A stretch of 64,000 nt of DNA, taken from Atherinomorus stipes (taxonomy: Eukaryota; Chordata; Actinopteri; Atheriniformes; Atherinidae). How positions within the stretch are numbered: the stretch's first letter is position 1; every line of letters starts with the position of its first letter. Below are positions 14,801 through 28,700 of this stretch, one piece after another. Location of the stretch: contig JALJCO010003056.1 of assembly GCA_023101725.1 (NCBI GenBank), forward strand, positions 46,902 through 110,901. The letters run 5' to 3'. The position numbers and the translations under genes were made by a program. The notes beneath the pieces are model-generated. The model was given only the letters and a program-made list of their open reading frames with translations. It did not search any database and had not been told where the DNA came from.

Positions 14801-16632
14801 TGTGTCTGTCTTTTGTGTGTGTACATCAGAGGTTGTGATATTTTTAAGTGGAAAGAAAGAGACTTTCAAGTTTCTTTGTTGTCTCTTGTATTTTCTCCCT
14901 TTGAGAAAAAGTGATTTGTTGTATTTAACTCTGTATAATGCTGTATCCTTGAACTTTGAACCTGAAAATTGTTAAAGTGGGGAGGGAGGACTTGTCTTTT
15001 CACAAGTCTTTTCATTTTCTCTAATTTCAGCTGCAATTTGATGGCAGTTTTAGTCAGTTCTGACAGCTCTTACAGTTTCATATGGTACAGTATGTGGTTC
15101 TGTGTTCATTGTAAAACTAACCATGAACCTGGACCTATAGATGTTTTATTCTTGATCATTTTTGTTAGTTTGTCTACATAAACAGGCATCTCATTTATTT
15201 TAAACATGTTATTTTTTTAAACTGTTGGTACCAGGCATCCCGTGGGTGGGATGTGACAAATAAGTATTTTACTCAGTCTCCCTTCCAAGTACACTTTGGA
15301 AAGCTACAGTACGATTCTTGAGATTTCAAGTGTTTACCATCACAGGCTACAATTAGAATTGTAGATTCAATAAACACTTATTTCAGACCAGTCACAAATG
15401 GAATTTTATCTTTGAAGCCAAACTGTACTCCAGTATGACTTCAAAGTATGTACAAAGAATTTACTGTGGTATGGTACTGCAAACAAAAATGATCCTGTTA
15501 CATCAGCAAGAGCCCAGTAAAAGTAGTCTAGTAATATAGCTGGTCTACAAGTCTTTTATCCATTAAAAAAAGAGAACAGTTTTAGGAGAAACTTGGAGGA
15601 TTTTAAGGGGTTAAACTTATATATGACCAAAGAAAAAAAGATCTTGTTGATAGTTATTTATTGCACCATCTGGTGTTGTATCTATTGTATCTCTATTCAA
15701 GGACATGTCTTATGATTGACACGTCTGACTATGTGGAGGGATAAATCAGTGTCCAAGCCTCTGCTAAACGTTTCCCAAGCTTTGTGAACATTATGAAAGG
15801 AATGAAATTGAAATTTTGAGTAATGATGATAAATGTTGTACAGTACATGGCTTTTTATTTTTTTTTTAGCTTGTAATTTTAGGTCAGACTCCAGACTTCA
15901 GTGTTTCTATCTTACCATGTTAACTGCAGCAACAGCACACTCCAAAAATGCATGTTTGGTTTGTTCCTCAAAATAGTATTCAGTCCACAGAATGATTAAA
16001 CTGATGTCTTCCTGGCCCTGATTCTGGTTTTCAAAAATGTACTATGTTTTTTTTTCTTTCATTGCCCAAGACAGGTTCCAACGAGACCGTGATTTATGCT
16101 GGCATTGTGAGGGGAAATCACAGGATAGAGGCTGTCATTTATCAATCAATTTTTTTCTTTAAACAAACCATATTCTATCAGTTGGTCAGAAGCACATTGT
16201 CGAAAACTGTTGTTGAAATTAGTATAAATCTGAGAACATTTTTACAAATGAGGCCCCAGGAGTGCTCATTAAAGGGATGTATGATGCAGTATTCCTGCAC
16301 CACTGCTCCTATAATAACAGAGTTTACCACGTCAGGTGATCATGCAGGAAAATGCACCCAGCTCTGTCTTCTTAACTACCCAACAGGCTGGGTTCAAGGC
16401 TATAAAACAAAGTCTCCGAAGCTAATTCAGTCCTGTCATATTAATAGTCACCATTGACTACTTCTTACAGCAGCAGCGCACGGGCTATAAATCTCAATTT
16501 TGTTGTTTTGTTCTGAGTAAAATGATGGGACTTTTTAATGCTAATGTATTTTTCATATTTTGCTTTCCTCCTTCTTTTAACACCCCCCATCCCTCCAACC
16601 CTTCCACACGCTCGCTTCTCTTCCTCTGCCAG

Positions 16633-16791
16633 GGGAGCACCTGCGCATCTGTCCTCAGGGTTACACCTGCTGTACCAGTGAAATGGAGGACAACCTGGCC
16701 ACCCTGAGCCGCAGGGAGATAGAGGGAGTTCTTAAAGATGTTGCACGATCCTTACAGACTTCAATTGCTGGGCATCACAAGGCCTTTGATG
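16633..16791 (+). CDS. gpc1: gpc1 exon 2
   Basis: The acceptor is ctctgccag and the donor is gtgagt. The first two bases complete a glycine codon split by the upstream intron, and the last base opens the next aspartate codon. The product starts [14 protein letters not shown] and ends HHKAFD. It contains the CPQ cysteine and the adjacent CC pair conserved in glypicans, followed by a helical segment. Numbering assumes one upstream coding exon. Confidence 0.92.
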
Positions 16792-19700
16792 GTGAGTTTT
16801 TACATTCATGAGTTTAGGATATCAGGGCATCGAATGCAAGCTCTGTTGTATTTCTCTTTTTTTCTTTGGACATAGGAACTCAAGATTGAAGGATGACACA
16901 CACTTACACCCACTAGTTAACTGAAAATACACAGACAGCACAGACAGTTGAATAACACTGTGGATCTTGACAAAATACTATACTGGGAAAACATCTGCCC
17001 GACTTTCACATGGATGTTACTTTGGAATGCACTGTAAACTTTAGCATTATTAAGTGCATTGCATCATTTAATTGTACTTGTCAATGGCAGTGACCTTCCC
17101 ACAACAGGACAATGTGCCACACCACACCAAAGAAACCACACATGAATGGCAAGAAGAACTCATCAAAGGACCTACGTAGGCCGCAGGTCCATCCTACAGC
17201 CCACAGGATCCAATGCATCCAGTATCAAAGTCAAAGAGCCAGACACACCCTCACAGTGCACACCTAGAAGTCTAGTCTTACAGATGAAACTCTGAATATC
17301 ACCAGCCACTTTATTTGGGACATGCTGGTGCCCTAGAGGATTAAGATGCTCGCTTTGCCATAAGCAACAACAATTTAATGAATTTGAAAGTTTGAAAATA
17401 TTGCTTTAAGGAACATTTCAACACAAAACAGTTGTGAGAGGAGTATACAAGTAGAAGGAATAAACTGAAATACCCTGTCACATGTTCTAAGTAGTGCATT
17501 ACTGCTTATTGACAACATACCTTATTGATAATTAAGCCATGAGAAGATAGAATGAAATAAGATCCAGTTAGGCTTTTTTATACAGTATATAGCCCAAAAC
17601 TGTTTAAATTTGCACCCTATTTTCCATGTTTTATGGCATATTGTTGCTTTTATAACAAAGTATTTAAAGGTTAAAATGTGAACATTATGAAACATGCATT
17701 AAAATGACAGTCTGGGCCATTAAAGCTGCTCCCCACCATTGTAAACAATAACTTATTGGAATTACAAAATCATATCAAGTCCTAATTGCAACTCATCAAG
17801 GGTGAGGGAGAGATTTTTAGTGTTAGAACACTGGTGCACTGAGGCAATTATTTGTGTCTAATGACTTGCTCCAGTTAATAGAGGGGTGTCTCTGAGCTCC
17901 ACTCGTTCCCCTTGGCCTGTCCGTGACAATGGATCTGTCAGCTGGGGCTCTGAGCTTGGCTAGTTAGCCTGACCTTTTCAGATCACAGTGATTAGTGGTT
18001 GAGTGAGATTTGTTTGCTTTTCTTCTATGGCTTTGTGTCCTTCTTTCTCATGGCCCCTCCTTTCAGTCTGGGTGTTGTTGCTGTGCCAGAGGATTACAGT
18101 CACCCCACCAAAGTAGAACTACACGCACACCCCCACACACACACAAAGAGACAGTCCAAGACGTCCAAATTTTTCTCAAAGAAAGTTTGTCATCATCGAC
18201 TTCTCAAACTTTCCCATTCTTCAAGGAAACAGTTCATTTAACACAGTAGAGCCAGTAAACATCATAGATTACAGAAACAAGCATTCAAGCAGCACTCAGC
18301 CGCAACCTTTAAATTCTGAATGTTTTACATCCAAAAATCACAGATACAAAAACACAGACACTTGCATCACCAAAGTGGTGAGTTGGATTGCTTCACAGAT
18401 AAGTCATTTGGAGCTTGCCTTTCTTCACAGAGGGTGCCAGAAAAGTTGTTGCAAATATCTGATAGCTGATCTCCCTTTGAAACAGAAAATTAGTAAGATA
18501 ATTCTTTCCTGTTGATCAAAAATCCATCTACATCCCCTTCTCCCCATAACTTCTCAGCTTTGTTCTTCATTCCTGATTTCTGTGTTCCCTCATCTCACTC
18601 TAGCAAGCATCAGATGGGGACAGCAGAGCTGACAGAGGGAGAAGTGTATGAGTGTTAAGACCTTGAGGTCTGAAAACCATCTGCTGTAGGCTGCATCCTT
18701 GAAGAGAGCTGAGCAATAGACTGGGGTTAAATGGACCATGATATGTCACATTTGCTGCCACATGACTATCAATTTGGCAGGATCCAGCCATTCTTGCTAA
18801 AGGCATTCTGTTTTTAGCTCCAGCTTTTTAAAAGCCAAACACTGCACATGTTGCATCTATTTCAGGCTACAATTAAACTGCTGCTGTTGATGCTGATTTT
18901 GCAAGAAAGAAAATTGTAAGACACAAAGTATCCTGAAAGGTTGAGGCAGCTACAGTATATGGTAAAAACACACACAAAGTTAAGGATTGACTGCTTCCCA
19001 GACATCCTGGGAAGAGTGGAGTTTTTTGTGTTTTTTGTTTTTTTTTCCTCAAGCCACAAGACCAAGAAGTGACATTGTACCATGTTTCCAGTCACTGCAC
19101 ATCTGGCTGTGTTTAGCAGGGTGTGGGCTAACTAGCACCATGTGGCTAAGTGCAGGGTGTTACTGTTCCAGCCCAGTCAGGCAAGGCCTTTTCAGGTCCA
19201 GGAGCTTTGGAAGAAGCACCAAGGAAGCCGCAGATTAGAGGACTAGCATGTTCACATACAGCTAACTCTGGGCCTGACAGACTTATTCACTGTATATACA
19301 TGAGCATGCAAATGTGCATTCATAAGCACAATTGTAATTTATTGTGTCACCGTTTGACACAGTGTAATTCTTAAAAAATATATTATGTTAAACACTGATG
19401 ATACACATGCTGGTAAGGGAAAGGACAGGCTTAATTAAAAAACATATTATAGGATAGATATTCCGAGAGAAGAGGAGTATGAAGTAATAGTAAAGACAGA
19501 AAACAGCAGACAGTTGAAACTGGCAGTGGTTGGTGTGATTGTAAGAGGGGAAAACAAAGAGAAATGGTTACTTATGAAAGTGAAAGGGAAGAGGTCAAGG
19601 AGGACAGAGAGTGATGGTACCAAAGTGAGCTGAGTGTTAGATGGCAGCCAGGTGCGTTAAACAGACGGAAGCCCTAAACCTGGCAGGTGGTGTTTGGCCT

Positions 19701-22700
19701 AATGGTGCCATCAGTGACATCTGGAAATGTCTGTGAACACTTTGTGTTTGTGTGTATGTATTCACTCGTTTTTCTACTAAATAATTCAGAAGCAAGTTTT
19801 TTTTTTTTTTTATTTCTATTAAGGGACATTTGTTTTCTTTTCTCATGTTAAACTCACAAGAGAAGACAAAACTTGTTCTAAGTGTATCTTTTGATTGTTA
19901 AATAAATTTGCATGGCCCTGCATAATTCCTGTCCTGATAATGGTGCTTTCATAACTTGAGGAAAAAATAAATTGCTATCAAATTTGGCCATAAATAGCAA
20001 AGCTCCTTTTCTACCTGTTTGATTATCTCAGCTTTTAGATGGTGTAATTTCAAACACAGTGCATTCCTTGATCCAAATAGTGTAAACCACTTCCTTGATT
20101 TTGAATGGAGCAAATTCAATGGACAGATAGATTCAATAGACAGATAAAGATCTTAGTCATTAGATAAACATACAACTTAACATGGTACTCCATAGGGGCT
20201 GTAGGCTTATTGGCCTGTGTGTTTCATACCATTTCAGCTCTATGGTTGGAAGACTGTAATAGTCTTTTGACTTGAGGAGACATTTTAAAATCTTGACCCT
20301 TACGTTTCGTGCCTGGCATGGTCAAGCTCTCCTTATATCGGTGACCTTTGTGTTTACTTCCCGACCTGCAGTTTGAAGCCAGAGGGCCAGATGTTATTTG
20401 TACTCACAAAAACTTATTTAAAGACTAGAGGAGATTGCTCTTCTGAAGCGGTGACACCTAGATTGTTGAATGTCCTTTATCTTTCACTGTATTGTTCTCT
20501 TGTTGTATTGTTCTTGATGATTTAAGATTTTATGATTCATGATTATGATGAGTAGTATTATATTACAAACATGAATGTAAGTTGAAGAGTACTAGCTGGA
20601 TAGCTTGTTTGCATGTTCTCTTTTTTTACTGGGACTTGATTTTTTTATTCATCTAAGCAGAGATACAAAGTTTCTGTAGACCTGTCTGCAAACAAATTTC
20701 CCATTTGGGACAATAAATTACTTTAACTTAAAAAACATTTCTCAGCTGGACTGTTGAGACATGGTCTTTTCTCCCGGGATTTATGGTAGACCAAAAAGGA
20801 ACAATCTGAGAAAATCACATCAAGTACTCCCAAACTTACCTCAGAATAAAGTATTAAAGTGCTATTAGCTGATAGTTTGCATCAACCAGCTGTTGGTTTT
20901 ATTTTTCTCTCAGGGGATTGTGATAAAATCAAATAAGAATGGCTGCAGTAATACGGTTAAAACAAGAGCATGGTTATATTTCTTTGAATGATCAACACCT
21001 CTTAAAGTGTGCAATAGGAGTGGGAAATATTTCACAACACATGAAATTTAACAGGATTACAACCTTTATCAGCCAAATCAACCATTAGGCTGATGCAACT
21101 TTTCACAAAAATAGTGCTACCAAAAAAAAATGTGTTGCCTATAATCTTCAAATACTGTGTTATGTTTACAGGCCTCTGTTGTATTCATTGTCTTATTCAA
21201 TAAATTATTCCATCATTTATTATACTTCCTCTGGTCAGTGTGCTTTTGAAAATTAATACATTCTTAATTTAAGGATAGGACTTAGTATTATATACTTATA
21301 CTTTAAGTATAATATACTTAATATTAAGCATTGAGAGAAATATCACCCTCCATGTCCAGCCTTTTTTTTTGTCCAAATATGATACTTATTGGGTCCAAAG
21401 TGATCAAAATAGTAATGCTTGAATAAAAATGGTATTCTATACATCAAGAGTTGCTCTACTGTGGTAATGCCATGTGCATTTATGGTGACATGACAAGATT
21501 CAAGTGTTTGTTTTATCCTGAATCCAAGAAATCCTCACTGCTGAATCACTAAATCCATGCTGAATGGGATTTTACACAGATGGCACATTTGATGTCCGTA
21601 TTGCAACATTCCAACAATCAGGCAAGAGATTTGATCCACTTCCACCTCTTGCCATTTGCTTCCTAATTTCCTGCTTTCAGGGTCACCTCTGATGATGTCA
21701 TGAGAGACAAGGACATCTGCTCCTATCCCGGTGCTTGATTGGCTCATTTTATCTGCATGCAAATCATGTCGGTGGGGACCTGGAGTTCACTGGCCTAATT
21801 ATGCCAAACAGACTATTCAATATAGGAGTAATGGAGCCTTGGGAGAATAAAACAAATCTGTGATAAACCAAGACATGGAAAGAGAAAGACGAGTACCTTG
21901 TGAGAAGGAAAGGTATTGGGATAAATTATGGATAGAAAGAGAAAGAGAAAAAGGTAAAATGAAATGAAGGGTAAGACACAGCAAGGGGAAAGAAGTTGGA
22001 AAAAGAGAACCAGATGCATAGAAGAAGAAACAGTCAGGGTAAATGGTGCATAGTAGCGGATCGAGAAAGTCAAAAGAGATATGAGACATGACAGAAAGAG
22101 GAATAATGGCTTCTTCTGGGAGACTGCTGATAAATGACATGCATTATGGGATGTGTCGGCTTGTTTAATCTAAGGGACCTTGTAATAGCGTCTAAATTCT
22201 CGCTAAGGTTCTCGCAGTGTTCCTGGGGCACAGTATGCGTATGTGATAAGTGTTGTTATTGATGGAGAGTCGGCCTGACTCATAAACAGTCTAATGGCTC
22301 CCAGATCACCATTTGTGCATTTACTGTACTCAGGATAGCAGTGTTTGTTTGTGCCTGCTGTGTTTATTTTTTCATTGTCTTTGTACAAGAAGAGAAAAAA
22401 CAAGGGGAAGGAATCCCTATTATTTGTGGAGGGAAGATGGATCATTACTGTGACTGAAACATTTTACTCAGTTAAAGAGCTCAGTCTTCCCTCAACCATT
22501 TTACTTTTCTTAAAAATTTCTCAGCTTTAAAAATGTTTTTTCTGCCCAGTTTAGCCTTTTTAAAGTGCATTATGTATATTAGCAATTCTAATGGCTTTGA
22601 CTGCACAGGATGCTAAAGAGACCCAAATAACTGCAGCCTTCTAATTATATGCCTATTATGACAAAGACAGACAAGGCAAGGAAAAGGATTATCGTCCTTA

Positions 22701-25700
22701 AAGCCAGAGTTGGTAATCCTGTTCAGAAACACTTTTTGTTGTACTGGGTGAAATGGTCCTTCCATCCTGACAGTAGTCAATATATGTATTCATAAAAAGG
22801 AAGGAAAGAAGTCAGACCTCTGTGAGTGCTGCAGTTCTGTAAAAACTCTGACCAACCCCTGCCATTCACTCCAAAAGGCAGGAGTTGGTCATTCACAACG
22901 GATAGAAAAAACGAATCTATGCCTTCACAGTATGACTCGTCTCTTTCCCTCGGTCCCTTCCCTCCCCTACGTGACCCCCTGTGCGCCGCTCACTGTAAAC
23001 AAATGTAGCTAACGAACTGCTAACTGCTGCTGCACCAAAAAAAAACCCTAAACAAAACAAAACAAAACAACAGATAAGGATTAAGTCTTGGAGGCGTTGA
23101 TGTTTGCAGTGTGGACTTTTTACACCGCAGAAGTAGTTGGAGGTGAGTGGATTAAAGCTTTTAGAAACATGGTTTGTCAGCTGTTTACTATCAAGCTAAC
23201 AATTATTGCCACTCGGCTGTTATTGTTAACCTGCTCGTAAAACATCGGCACACATGTCCCTGTGCTCTGAAGGCGTGGTTTTAGGTGGTGTGTTTTTTTT
23301 AATGTTACTTGCTCGAACTGTTTTTCCAACATTGCCAACCCTAGCTTAAAGAGAGAAATGGACTTCTGGAATGTTGAGAACTAGTTTAGAACTGAATCAG
23401 TGTGCAGCTGAGTTAGTAAACATTAGCTATTGCAAAAGTTGTTTGCATAGTACTGTAAAGTTTAGAAAGGAAAGCTAAAGTTACCTCTTTCTCGGATCAC
23501 TCTGAGTAATCGGCTAGTCTAGACCCCTTAACCTAATCAAGAGGGCATGATGTCTAAACCTGAACAAGTGTTTCTTAATGCCCTTCTTGATACAGCCTAT
23601 CTTTCTGTGTCAGTTTCTCAGGAGATGTTAGGATTTTGAGTCACATACGGGAGTGTCAGGGAATCCATCACATTGCTTGATATTCCCAGACAGGAAATGG
23701 CAGCTATTGTAGCGCAGATCCCATCGAGAAGCAGCACGGATGTTATGTTTTTAAAACAACAAATACATAGAAATGTTCAATATGATCATGCTGCCTTTGA
23801 TTTGACAGCTTACTAGTTTTATTTCTCAATGCCCTCTTCCACTGTTTCTACTCTTCTTCTCCTGGCATATGCCTCATCATTTGCTCTCTGTGCCTCGTCT
23901 CTGCCAAAGAACCGTCCAGCTAATACAATCATTCAGCACTCATCAAATGAAGAAATAGAATAAAAACTGTCAGATATAAAGAAAATGTACGATTGCTGCC
24001 TTTGCAGCCTTTCCTTCCCCACTCCCATTCATTCTGTCACTGCTCTTCCTTTTCAGTCCAACCCTCCCTTGTAAGTCCACGGTGGGCTGCCAAATCTCAG
24101 CTGATCTGTCATGTTTTGTTACTAGCTTGATGTTAATAGCCATCCATATGAATATCCTAAAATTTCCTTGTCAACACTGGCAGCAACTTTCATTTTTCTC
24201 CTTTTTCATTTTGTTGGTAGTGTCAACAACCTTATAATTCAGAAATCAGCCTATTCCCTGAACTTAGATTATGCATTTCACAAAGTATTTTTAGTGTTCC
24301 AACATGTTCCCAACTAAGCAAAACATTTCCTGCACATAAAGGGCAGGGTTAACTGCCAATTAGAGGAAACAAATTCCAGAAAAAGTTTAACCAGAAACCA
24401 GAGAGACGAAAGCAGAGAAGTCATAAAATAACCTTTTTTTTTAGTTGAATTTTTTGCCTGTGATTGTAATCACAGAGCAACTAGCCGTCTAATTTTGTCA
24501 AAAACAGTAAATGTTACCAAACCCTGTGTGACATCATCCTAAGTCTGTTAATACATTCTTGTGAGCAAGTAGCTATAGATCAGCTGATATCAGATTGTCA
24601 TATGAAGGAGCATCACTGATATATCTGTGTTAGACAGAATCCCTGGTGAATACTACAATCCACATGACTGAGTAAGAGGAGAATGGGGACTGAAAGACAG
24701 CATACAGACACAGACATGGAAAGAGTTCGAGTGGAGTTAGAGGCTCTCACTTAAAGGCATACACCACCCTGGTGGCCACCCTGTTTACGGAAGTTGGCGG
24801 ATGCTGTGTGCATGTGTGCTGCCTTTGCTACTATCCGCGGTGCTTCACCTATGATTCACCTGTACTTCTACGGCGTATAGTTCCCCTATTGAATGCCACC
24901 TTGTCAGTCCTTTGATGCGAAATCAGCTTCTCGTTTGTACTCGATCAGAATGTGCGGATCACGAAACGTAATTGGGAAAAAAAATTTGAGTTAATTAGTT
25001 CACTTTCGCCAAGTGATACTATTAGAAACCACACGATTACAGCAACTACATGAAGCTAAGCTAAAGTCAGTGCTGCGAGATTCAGAGAATAACTGGGTTG
25101 GTTAGAAAACGCTTCTGCCCACTTGTCCAACTCAGGGGACTGCGGGGGGAGGCTCAATTTCACCCAGAGGTGGCATATGCCTTTAAAGCTCTACCTTGAT
25201 TTGTAAAGGGCCAAGAGACTATTCAGGACTATGGAATACCTGACAGCAGATTTTTATGTTCAGTAAGTATTTTTGTATGTGCTTTAATAAGTGTGTACAT
25301 ACATTTATTCAAGTTTAGAAGCAGGTGGGGGGGGGAGCAGAAATGAAGTTGAAATAAGTCTCTGACATGTCAAGGTGGCCTGGATGTGAAGCTCAGAGTG
25401 ATTACAAATGAAATCATTAACTCCCCTCTCACCACAGGAAGAAAGTCATTAAGGCATGCATGCTTCACTTAGCTTGTTCTCAGTGTGTGTGTGTTGGTGT
25501 GTGTGTGAAAGCTATAACATGATGGTGGTAGAGTCTGTCTTGATCATTCTTGTGATCTACTGCCGCATCAGAGAAATGTTTTTTCTATTAATTATTCAAG
25601 TACACAGTCTGAGTGGTTGCTTTTTGTAGCAGAGCTAATGGATACAGTTAAAATAACGCAATATCAGATGGAATAAATTAGCATCCACATATGCAAAATT

Positions 25701-28700
25701 GTATAAAAGCATATCATAAACCAACTCAGCATGCCCCAGTTTGCTTAGTTATTTTCAATTTCTTGCTTGATATTAAATTTGGACAACAGAAATATGCAAA
25801 AGGATTTTATGATATGATCCATCTCTTATGTTGATGTTTTCCAGGTCCTGAATTAGTATGTTGTCTGACCCACTCAGTGTGACTCCGAGCATTACACTAT
25901 GCTCCATCAGATGCAACTGCACATCACAGACAAAATCAAATTTTCATTTTCAGTTTTGTTTTCTACAGAGATGAATGTGTCATTTTCTGAACACCACGGT
26001 CAGTTGAAGGGAAAACAGCTGGCAGCAAAATATACTGTCAAGAGAGGAAACATACAGTGTGTGGTTGAAACAAAAATGGAGTGTTTATAACAAGTTAAAA
26101 AAATGTGTTATAAAAAGACTATTTTGTTTAGTAACCTAAGTCATTTAGGTTTGCATTTGCAGGTTAATGTAATTAGTTATGGTACTTGCAAACATATTGC
26201 AAAGTCATATTTACAGCGAGGATAGACTTGGAACATCAGATTTAATAACTTCTCAGCTGAGAGCGTGAGCACAAGTGTCCCTGAACCAAAAGCCATGGTT
26301 TAACAGAGAGATGTGCCCCGCTCAGAACAGTCAAGTCAAGATCTGATCCAATCTGCTGGTTTCCTTAGCTAGGCTATTATGAATTTGACTTGAATTTCTT
26401 TCTGTTAAACGCCCTTAGGTGGCATTGTCATGAATATACATGCGCTATACAAATAAAGCTGAATTGAATTGAATTGAGTTGAGTTGAGTTGAGTTGAGTT
26501 GAGTTGAGTTGAGTTGAGTTGAGTTGAGTTGGTTGGTTGAGTGAGTTGAGGAGTTGAGTTGAGTTGAGTTGAGTTGAGTGAGTGAGTGAGTTGGTTGGGA
26601 GTGAGTGAGTGGTGAGTGAGTTGAGTTGAGTGGTTGGTTGGTTGAAAGGGGATGTGGTTCAAGTCGGACTTCACTTTACTGAACCACTTTTGTTATTACC
26701 AACGTTGGTTGTCAAATATTCCTGTTTCTGAGAAAGATGACCAAAGGGAGAAGGTTGGAACCACCCTATGCATAGTCAACATAATAAATGCAACCTGTCC
26801 AAATGGAGTTACAGGATGGATACTCAAGACATGGTGTCACAGTAACATCCTGGACGGTTAAGATCAAGGAGATGACAGTCAACCTCAGGAGATCAAAATG
26901 CTCAGAGCTCTCCCCATTCTTTATAGACAAGGAGGAGGCAAAGAGGGTGGAGATCTTCCAGTTTTTGGGTCCAAATCTTGGTCAAACTTTTCAGGTCCAC
27001 TAACTTTTCTCATCAGGTGAGGAAAGCACAGCAAAGGCTGGACTTTCTCTGAAAGCTGCGTCAACCTGAGCTACTATGTTTTGGTTCAACTGCTGCACAG
27101 GAGAAGATGGGAAAGATCTACATTGGGTGGTGAGAGGTGCAGTGTGGGCGATTGGGACCACATTACCCCTCCTCAGAGCCATCTACTGTACACTGGCCTA
27201 CAGTAAGGCCATCACACCTGTCTGGACACTCCCTTCTCTCCCTCCTCCTGTCTGGAAAACACTCAGGAGCAAAACAAACAGACTGAGGAACAGTTTTACC
27301 CACAAGCTGTTTAAAAGAATTTGTGAACAATAGCTTGGTACCATCCACCTCCCCACTACTGATAATGACTGTTTGCAAGTAAATGCCATTAAAGTTAGCA
27401 TTTACAGTTCAATCTTGAAATATTACAGCTTTTTCCAGCACAAATATTTTAGACAGGAGCTCCAGGTGTGTGGTAAATCATCATATAAATGCATACCCTC
27501 GTTCCAAGAGTTGCGATCCTTTATGAAATGTAAATAAAAACTTGATGCTGTGGTTAGCAAATTTCATAAACCAGTTTTTTATTCACAAAAGGAAAAAAAT
27601 CTGTCACTGAAAATGAGAAATTTCCCTATTTCAGGAAAAAAAAAGATTTGCTCATCTTGAATTTGATGTCAGAAGCTTGTCTCAAAAAAAAAAAAAAAAA
27701 AAAAATAGGGTCATGGACATGTTTACCACTGTGTGGCATCCCCTCCTCTTTTAGCAACACTGCAACGTGTGGGAACTCAGGAAACCAGTTGCTTGACCTT
27801 GGAGGGAGAGTTGTTGTCTTATCTAATATAAGATTCTAGGAGGTCAAACAGTCCTAAATCTTTCTTGTATTTTGTTATTTATGATACACCGAATGATATC
27901 AGTTGATGAAAGGTCTAATCTGTAGACAGTGAGGCTCCTGACATTTTCTGTGTGATGTCATGCTGATGTAACTGATGCAGCTTGTGGTTTAACATGAAAT
28001 TAAAAGAAAATGATTTAATTAAATTAAATTGAAATGAAAAATACTCTTTGAATCCCAGAAAGAAACTGAAATGTTGTAAATTTTTTTAAAGAGCATTTTC
28101 TTTAATATGCAGGGCTTCTTTAAAACAGACATAATCTGGATCAGATTAAATGCTGCTCTGAAATCTTTGAATACCTTTCAGCTCTTATGGTCCTTTTTTA
28201 AACGCAAGTTACCAGTCTCGCAGGCAATACTGTAGTACACCACCATAACAACCTGACATTGTCCGTTCAGAGGGTGCATTCATGATTTTCAAAATGAATT
28301 TCAATTTCATTTGTCTGGCTCCATAACAGCTTTCTACTTGACCCCAGTCTACTTTGGATCGGGTTTGGCCCATAAAAGATATGTTCACACAAAACTTATT
28401 CTTTAACCTGCATTTATCGCATGGTAAACTGTGACAATAGTTTCTGGAAGTGTTCCTAACCTCGTGCAGCCATGTCCATGATCCCTTTATCTAGTATTGA
28501 TTTATTTTGTCTGTTTTTTGTTCATAGAAATGTCTTCAGATTCTCAAATTTTTGGGTGAAACTTGATGGATTATTTGGTTGTTGCAATTTGATTAAAAAA
28601 AAAAAAAAACAAAAAAAAACCCCACTTTTTTTTCCCCTCTGTAATCACTCCAGAGTTTGTAGGTACAGCGTTTTACAAATTGCTGAACCAATGTCAGTTT

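Larger units (their letters stand above)
1..16632. other. Upstream sequence, probably gpc1 intron 1
   Basis: No coding exon can be supported here. The region is AT-rich, CpG-poor and full of short open frames without recognisable domains. Exon 2 begins with a split codon, so an upstream coding exon must exist. I found no sequence encoding a signal peptide plus the expected cysteine-containing glypican N-terminus, so the promoter and exon 1 are inferred to lie left of the window. Apart from the repeats listed separately, I see only CA/GT-rich runs (near 10258 and 10365) and a C-run at 3782-3796. Confidence 0.6.

Noticed and set aside
21285..21325. AT-rich inverted words (tatacttatactt / aagtataatata)
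   Set aside because: The pairing is imperfect and the composition is about 85% AT, so such hairpins arise easily by chance.
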